Positions 5,076-8,873 of a stretch of 8,873 bases of DNA are shown one piece after another. The translations under genes were made by a program, and so were the position numbers. The stretch spans positions 1 to 8,873 of the forward strand of contig WTAK01000189.1 in the NCBI GenBank assembly GCA_013139625.1, written 5' to 3'. Positions within the stretch are counted from its first letter, which is position 1; each line of letters begins with the position of its first letter. Origin of the DNA: Candidatus Delongbacteria bacterium (lineage in GTDB: Bacteria; UBA4055). Below the pieces are notes generated by a model. That model was given only the letters and a program-made list of their open reading frames with translations. It was not told the origin of the DNA and ran no database searches.

Positions 5076-8000
5076 CTATAATATAATAGAATTTCTTCAT
5101 ATCAGTTGGATTGAGTACTAAATAATTCGTCTCACTTGTCGTATCTAATTCTATAAATCCTGTATATGGAAAATCTGAAACAAATATCTTATAGCTTGTC
5201 GCAGTTGCAACAGGATCCCAAGAAATATCTAGGTCCGAACCAATTTGTGCAGTTATTATATTTGTAGGAGCTCCCAAAATAGTACCAAACAACCCTGAAT
5301 TAAATTGATCTCCACGATATTTATCATAAGTATCTAATCTGGTCGTTGTAGTAGGATAGTCATATACCAACATTACTCCATTATTTGTACCAATTGCAAA
5401 TTCAAGATCATTATCACCATCCAAATCCATTATCGGTAAAGCTGTCATTTCAATCCTGTCTATATCTTCAATTTGTATAGGAAATCCTTCAAGAACTAAA
5501 CCTGTTAATCCGGAATAACACCAAACTCTAAAATTTGCATCCATGAATAAAATATCTAATATCGTATCACCATCAAAATCTCCAAAAGAAGGAGCTGAAG
5601 AGTTATTCGTTTCAATTCTTGGATCTAAATCAATTGGAAAATTAGCTCTTGAGTTGAATTCATTGTCATAAATATATAGTTTTGAAGATGTTAGAGCAAC
5701 AATATCAACTGTAGAATCATCATCTAAATCAGGGAATGATACCGGTGGCAATAAATCATTGAATGAAGAAGCTTTCATATCAAGTGAAATTCCTCCTATA
5801 ATTTCTGGTATCTCGATAAGTGTAGTTCCATTAAAGTTATAGCCAAGTAATTTTCCAATCTTACCATTACTTTCGGTAATTGCAAACAGTTCAATTTGTC
5901 CATCATCATTAATATCGCAATATGATAGTGTCGTTTGAATTCCCACAGAAAGATCGTAAGTTGTAATGCTCGCTTGCGTAGATGAATTGTATATCTCTAT
6001 TTTATTATAACAATCAACTATTATTTCATCAACACCATTGTTGTCCAAATCTAACAAAGAAGGGCTGTGAACATAATATTGTCCATAAGACGATACTAAA
6101 GGAAATCCTGGAACTATCTTTAAATTACCTGCCTCATAGTCTAACACATAGATATATGCACCCTTAGGAAATCCACTAATATTGCCATTAAAATTAGCCA
6201 TTAAAATCTCTTTTTCCGGATCGGTATCATAATCAACAAGTACAGGAGCATTCTCCATTATAAAACCATAAACATTCTTTGATGCTATCAGAACTCCTGT
6301 TTGTAGGTCAATGACTTTAACTAAGACACTATCACCCAGATTATAAGAATAATTCACCATATCATCAAATCCGTCGCCATTAACATCTCCTATGGCAAAT
6401 CCTTGTTGTAATGAGGTAGAAAACCCATTAACTTCAGCTTCATGTATTACACCTGTTTGATTTACTAAAGAACCATCGCTATTAATTCCAGATACAGATG
6501 AATTAAATACATTTGAGATAAGTTGGTCGTTAATATACATAGGATTAAATAATTCATATTGAGAAATTTTGAATTCATCTTGGTATAATGGAATAAAATT
6601 CATCTCTTGGATATCAGATCGCAAAAATTCTACATTATTTGTATCCATAACAGCAATTTGGATATACAATGTTGAACTTTGATCATCATTGAATGAATAA
6701 CTTGTTGTATTCAGTGGCTCAAAGTTTTTCAGAACCGGATTTAAGAAATTTTCCTGAGTATCAACATAAACATTGTATTTAAAATCTCCTATAATATCAT
6801 GTGTCCAACTTAAATTTACTTTTCCCGGCGAGTAGTCCGAATTAATCACAATATTTTCAGCAGTATCAGTATTTACTTTAAAATCTGAAGTACTGTAAAT
6901 GTAATCATCATTAATCGTTATTTGAAAGTTGTAAGTTTTAGTTGAATCGACAGCAAAAAACAATGTATCATCTTTAACTGTAGCAAAACCTAAAATATCA
7001 TTTAGTACTTTAGTACTCTTTAGTTGAGTGAGATCTTCTTTGATAACTTCAAATAAGGAGATTTCGGCCTTATTGATCATTCCTTTTGAGTCATTGATAA
7101 AAGTTGGGAATACATTTAATCCAGTATATTTAACTGATTGTAATTTTAAGTTTGGGTCTGCCAAAGGAATGAATAATTCACTATTGTATACTAATTCTTT
7201 CTCTGCCGTTTGGAAGTTAATTGAGCACTGAACAACAGAATCCTGCTTTGCTCTGGAAGATGGGGTATAACTCAGATCGAATACCAAGTAAGGGGTTATC
7301 GTGTTCAAATCAGCGATACTGATTTTGGTACTATCATTTATTGCCACCAAATTTGTATCTGATATATCGGATAGATACACTATTATTGAATCTTGATTTG
7401 AACTATTTAGAGTTACATTCATGTTGAATGAAATTGAAAAATTCTCACCAACTTCAACTATTCCACTGTTATTCGGATCATTAATTGATATGTCTGATAT
7501 CTCAATTTCTAATGAATCGTTATCGCTGACAATATATCCGTATTCTTTTAAGTAGCATTCCTGTGAATGATAATAAACATAAACACTATCAGAGAAAAGA
7601 TTCTCATACTCTAAAACAAAGGATTGTGTATCTGTAGAAGTTGTAGAAATAATTTCTCCATCCGAAATCAAAGTAATTTCAACTATTTCATTTGGAGCCA
7701 TATTAAAAACACCGTTAACAGTTCCTGTTCCTTTTTCAAATTGGTTAATTCCTAAAATACTGATATTTCGAGGTTCGTTTAAAAATAATTTATTGGATGG
7801 ATCACCTTGGATGTTATAGGAATAAAGTAAAAATCTTCCTAAAGAATTATAATTTAAATTTCCATAAGCAAATAAATTAGCATATGTTAAACTTTCACCA
7901 AGATCTTTACCGTTGAATATTTGGTTGAAAAAGATAGAATGCATATAAACTGAGGCATAAGGAGAATCACTTACAGAAGATCCTATATAATTTGTACAGC

Positions 8001-8873
8001 CTCCATTAGGATTTATCATTGCCTTTTGAGATAAACCAGAATAAGAAATATCTCCAGGATGACATGATGCTATAAAATAAAGACCTGACACTCCATTTAA
8101 ATTATAAAAGTGATCACTCCAAAGTGCCCATTCATTTTCATTTTGACCAACCTTATTATAATCACCATGGGATTGGTGGTAATAAATATTATACCCTAAA
8201 TCTAATGAATTAATTAAAGTTTCTTGGCTAAAATCTGGTGAACTTTCTTCGTAAAACGAATTGATACTAAAATATGAAGGAAATTCCTCCTTTACTTTCT
8301 CACAAAGATCTGCACCATCATCATCAAAAAATATATTAAATCCTGCTAATAGTGAAGAGGTGTTAAACCCAGCTCTTTGTGTAGCATCATCTGTAAAGTA
8401 GCTGATGCTTTTTTCTACTATCGCATTAAGCTCTTCTGTATTACTACCTGGGAATCTTCCTACATAAACATCTGCATAAAAATCAGTAAAGTCAGTTTGT
8501 TCAAAATAAACCCCATTCCTATTATCATCTACTTCACCATCAAGGTTAGAATAAAACATATCGGTAGGAACATGCTCTCTACCTTCGGTAGGGAAAGCAA
8601 TTCCTACTGGAATGATATCATAATTCCCTCCGAGGATAACATATTCTAAATCATTTTGATCGTATTTTTCTTTTATAAAATTTCTTATCTTAATTACATT
8701 ATTCTCACCTGGATATCCCAGGTATATATCTTCAACTTTTTTTACAATCGTTTTAAAACCCATTTTTAATTTAAAATCTTTGTACTTTTCAAAAATATTA
8801 AAATTTTCCTCAGATGTTATAATCAACAAATCAACTTTTTCTAAACTTTTAACTTGGCTTTTAATTTTAAAAA
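5065..8873 (-). CDS. Gingipain-family (C25) cysteine peptidase with propeller and FnIII-like modules, 5' partial
   Basis: Large, probably secreted or surface-bound cysteine peptidase; its N-terminus lies beyond the right edge. The frame stays open from the TTG at 8829 for 14 more codons to the edge (ending KSLEKVD before LLIITSEEN), and the C25 fold has already begun there, so TTG 8829 is not a credible start. Numbering from that TTG, C25 landmarks are YVILGGNYDIIP (63-74), DMFYSNLDG (90-98), VYVGRFPGS (121-129), catalytic His221 (HQSHGD) and Cys256 (IASCHPGD). Then come beta-sandwich-like segments (about 351-660), an FnIII-like module (about 665-745) and seven Asp-rich calcium-type loops at 815, 866, 927, 972, 1034, 1084 and 1135 (such as DVNGDGFDD and DFDGDTILD). 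These suggest a seven-bladed FG-GAP/VCBS propeller. A second FnIII-like module (1186-1254) ends at the stop. No C-terminal sorting domain or sortase signal is visible. A secreted protein-processing or degrading role is inferred from the family; the cleavage specificity is unknown. Confidence 0.92.
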   Translation of the reverse strand, partial: FKIKSQVKSLEKVDLLIITSEENFNIFEKYKDFKLKMGFKTIVKKVEDIYLGYPGENNVIKIRNFIKEKYDQNDLEYVILGGNYDIIPVGIAFPTEGREHVPTDMFYSNLDGEVDDNRNGVYFEQTDFTDFYADVYVGRFPGSNTEELNAIVEKSISYFTDDATQRAGFNTSSLLAGFNIFFDDDGADLCEKVKEEFPSYFSINSFYEESSPDFSQETLINSLDLGYNIYYHQSHGDYNKVGQNENEWALWSDHFYNLNGVSGLYFIASCHPGDISYSGLSQKAMINPNGGCTNYIGSSVSDSPYASVYMHSIFFNQIFNGKDLGESLTYANLFAYGNLNYNSLGRFLLYSYNIQGDPSNKLFLNEPRNISILGINQFEKGTGTVNGVFNMAPNEIVEITLISDGEIISTTSTDTQSFVLEYENLFSDSVYVYYHSQECYLKEYGYIVSDNDSLEIEISDISINDPNNSGIVEVGENFSISFNMNVTLNSSNQDSIIVYLSDISDTNLVAINDSTKISIADLNTITPYLVFDLSYTPSSRAKQDSVVQCSINFQTAEKELVYNSELFIPLADPNLKLQSVKYTGLNVFPTFINDSKGMINKAEISLFEVIKEDLTQLKSTKVLNDILGFATVKDDTLFFAVDSTKTYNFQITINDDYIYSTSDFKVNTDTAENIVINSDYSPGKVNLSWTHDIIGDFKYNVYVDTQENFLNPVLKNFEPLNTTSYSFNDDQSSTLYIQIAVMDTNNVEFLRSDIQEMNFIPLYQDEFKISQYELFNPMYINDQLISNVFNSSVSGINSDGSLVNQTGVIHEAEVNGFSTSLQQGFAIGDVNGDGFDDMVNYSYNLGDSVLVKVIDLQTGVLIASKNVYGFIMENAPVLVDYDTDPEKEILMANFNGNISGFPKGAYIYVLDYEAGNLKIVPGFPLVSSYGQYYVHSPSLLDLDNNGVDEIIVDCYNKIEIYNSSTQASITTYDLSVGIQTTLSYCDINDDGQIELFAITESNGKIGKLLGYNFNGTTLIEIPEIIGGISLDMKASSFNDLLPPVSFPDLDDDSTVDIVALTSSKLYIYDNEFNSRANFPIDLDPRIETNNSSAPSFGDFDGDTILDILFMDANFRVWCYSGLTGLVLEGFPIQIEDIDRIEMTALPIMDLDGDNDLEFAIGTNNGVMLVYDYPTTTTRLDTYDKYRGDQFNSGLFGTILGAPTNIITAQIGSDLDISWDPVATATSYKIFVSDFPYTGFIELDTTSETNYLVLNPTDMKKFYYIIAVK

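Noticed and set aside
5982..8649. Several 60-90 codon frames on the plus strand opposite the peptidase gene
   Set aside because: All are antisense to a continuous, domain-supported coding frame and carry no promoter or ribosome site that I can see.
1..8873. CRISPR array, tRNA/rRNA, insertion sequence, phage or toxin-antitoxin/defence locus
   Set aside because: No regularly spaced repeats, cloverleaf, transposase, integrase or paired small toxin-antitoxin genes were found when reading both strands; nothing here supports a defence system.

Overview
This is an AT-rich bacterial window (roughly one third G+C by eye) with short intergenic gaps and no mobile-element genes, tRNA, rRNA or CRISPR array. 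It looks like the FCB superphylum: the Bacteroidetes/Cloacimonadota/Delongbacteria-like range. The reasons are a large gingipain-family (C25) surface peptidase carrying FG-GAP/VCBS and fibronectin-type modules, mostly weak Shine-Dalgarno signals, and three promoters of the form TTGA..-TAnnTTTT. The last resembles the -33/-7 promoters known from Bacteroidetes. The phylum is an inference and is not proven by the sequence.

Left part (1-3130): lysyl-tRNA synthetase (lysS, + strand, GTG start) is followed after a 136-bp gap by a stand-alone receiver-domain response regulator with its own predicted promoter. The regulator runs convergently into ftsY (- strand), the signal-recognition-particle receptor GTPase. 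The two convergent genes share a strong bidirectional terminator at 2045-2072.

Middle part (3131-5034): a 206-bp divergent intergenic region holds back-to-back promoters for ftsY (-) and for an unrecognised exported protein that looks like an outer-membrane beta-barrel (+). That gene ends in a clear intrinsic terminator. Only 4 bases after its T-run begins a small ABC-type ATPase gene with intact Walker motifs, but with a badly degenerate ABC signature and D-loop and no visible ribosome binding site.

Right part (5035-8873): a GC-rich imperfect hairpin of 17 base pairs lies between the convergent ATPase gene and the long minus-strand C25 peptidase gene, and overlaps the peptidase's last codons and stop. 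The peptidase has an intact His/Cys pair, several beta-sandwich-like segments, a probable seven-bladed Asp-rich propeller and a terminal FnIII-like module. Its reading frame stays open past the right edge, so the start lies outside the window. SRP receptor (membrane targeting), the exported barrel-like protein and the large cell-surface peptidase all concern the cell envelope, but nothing shows that they form one functional system. The most interesting leads are the degenerate ATPase, the hairpin at the peptidase stop, and the shared promoter layout.
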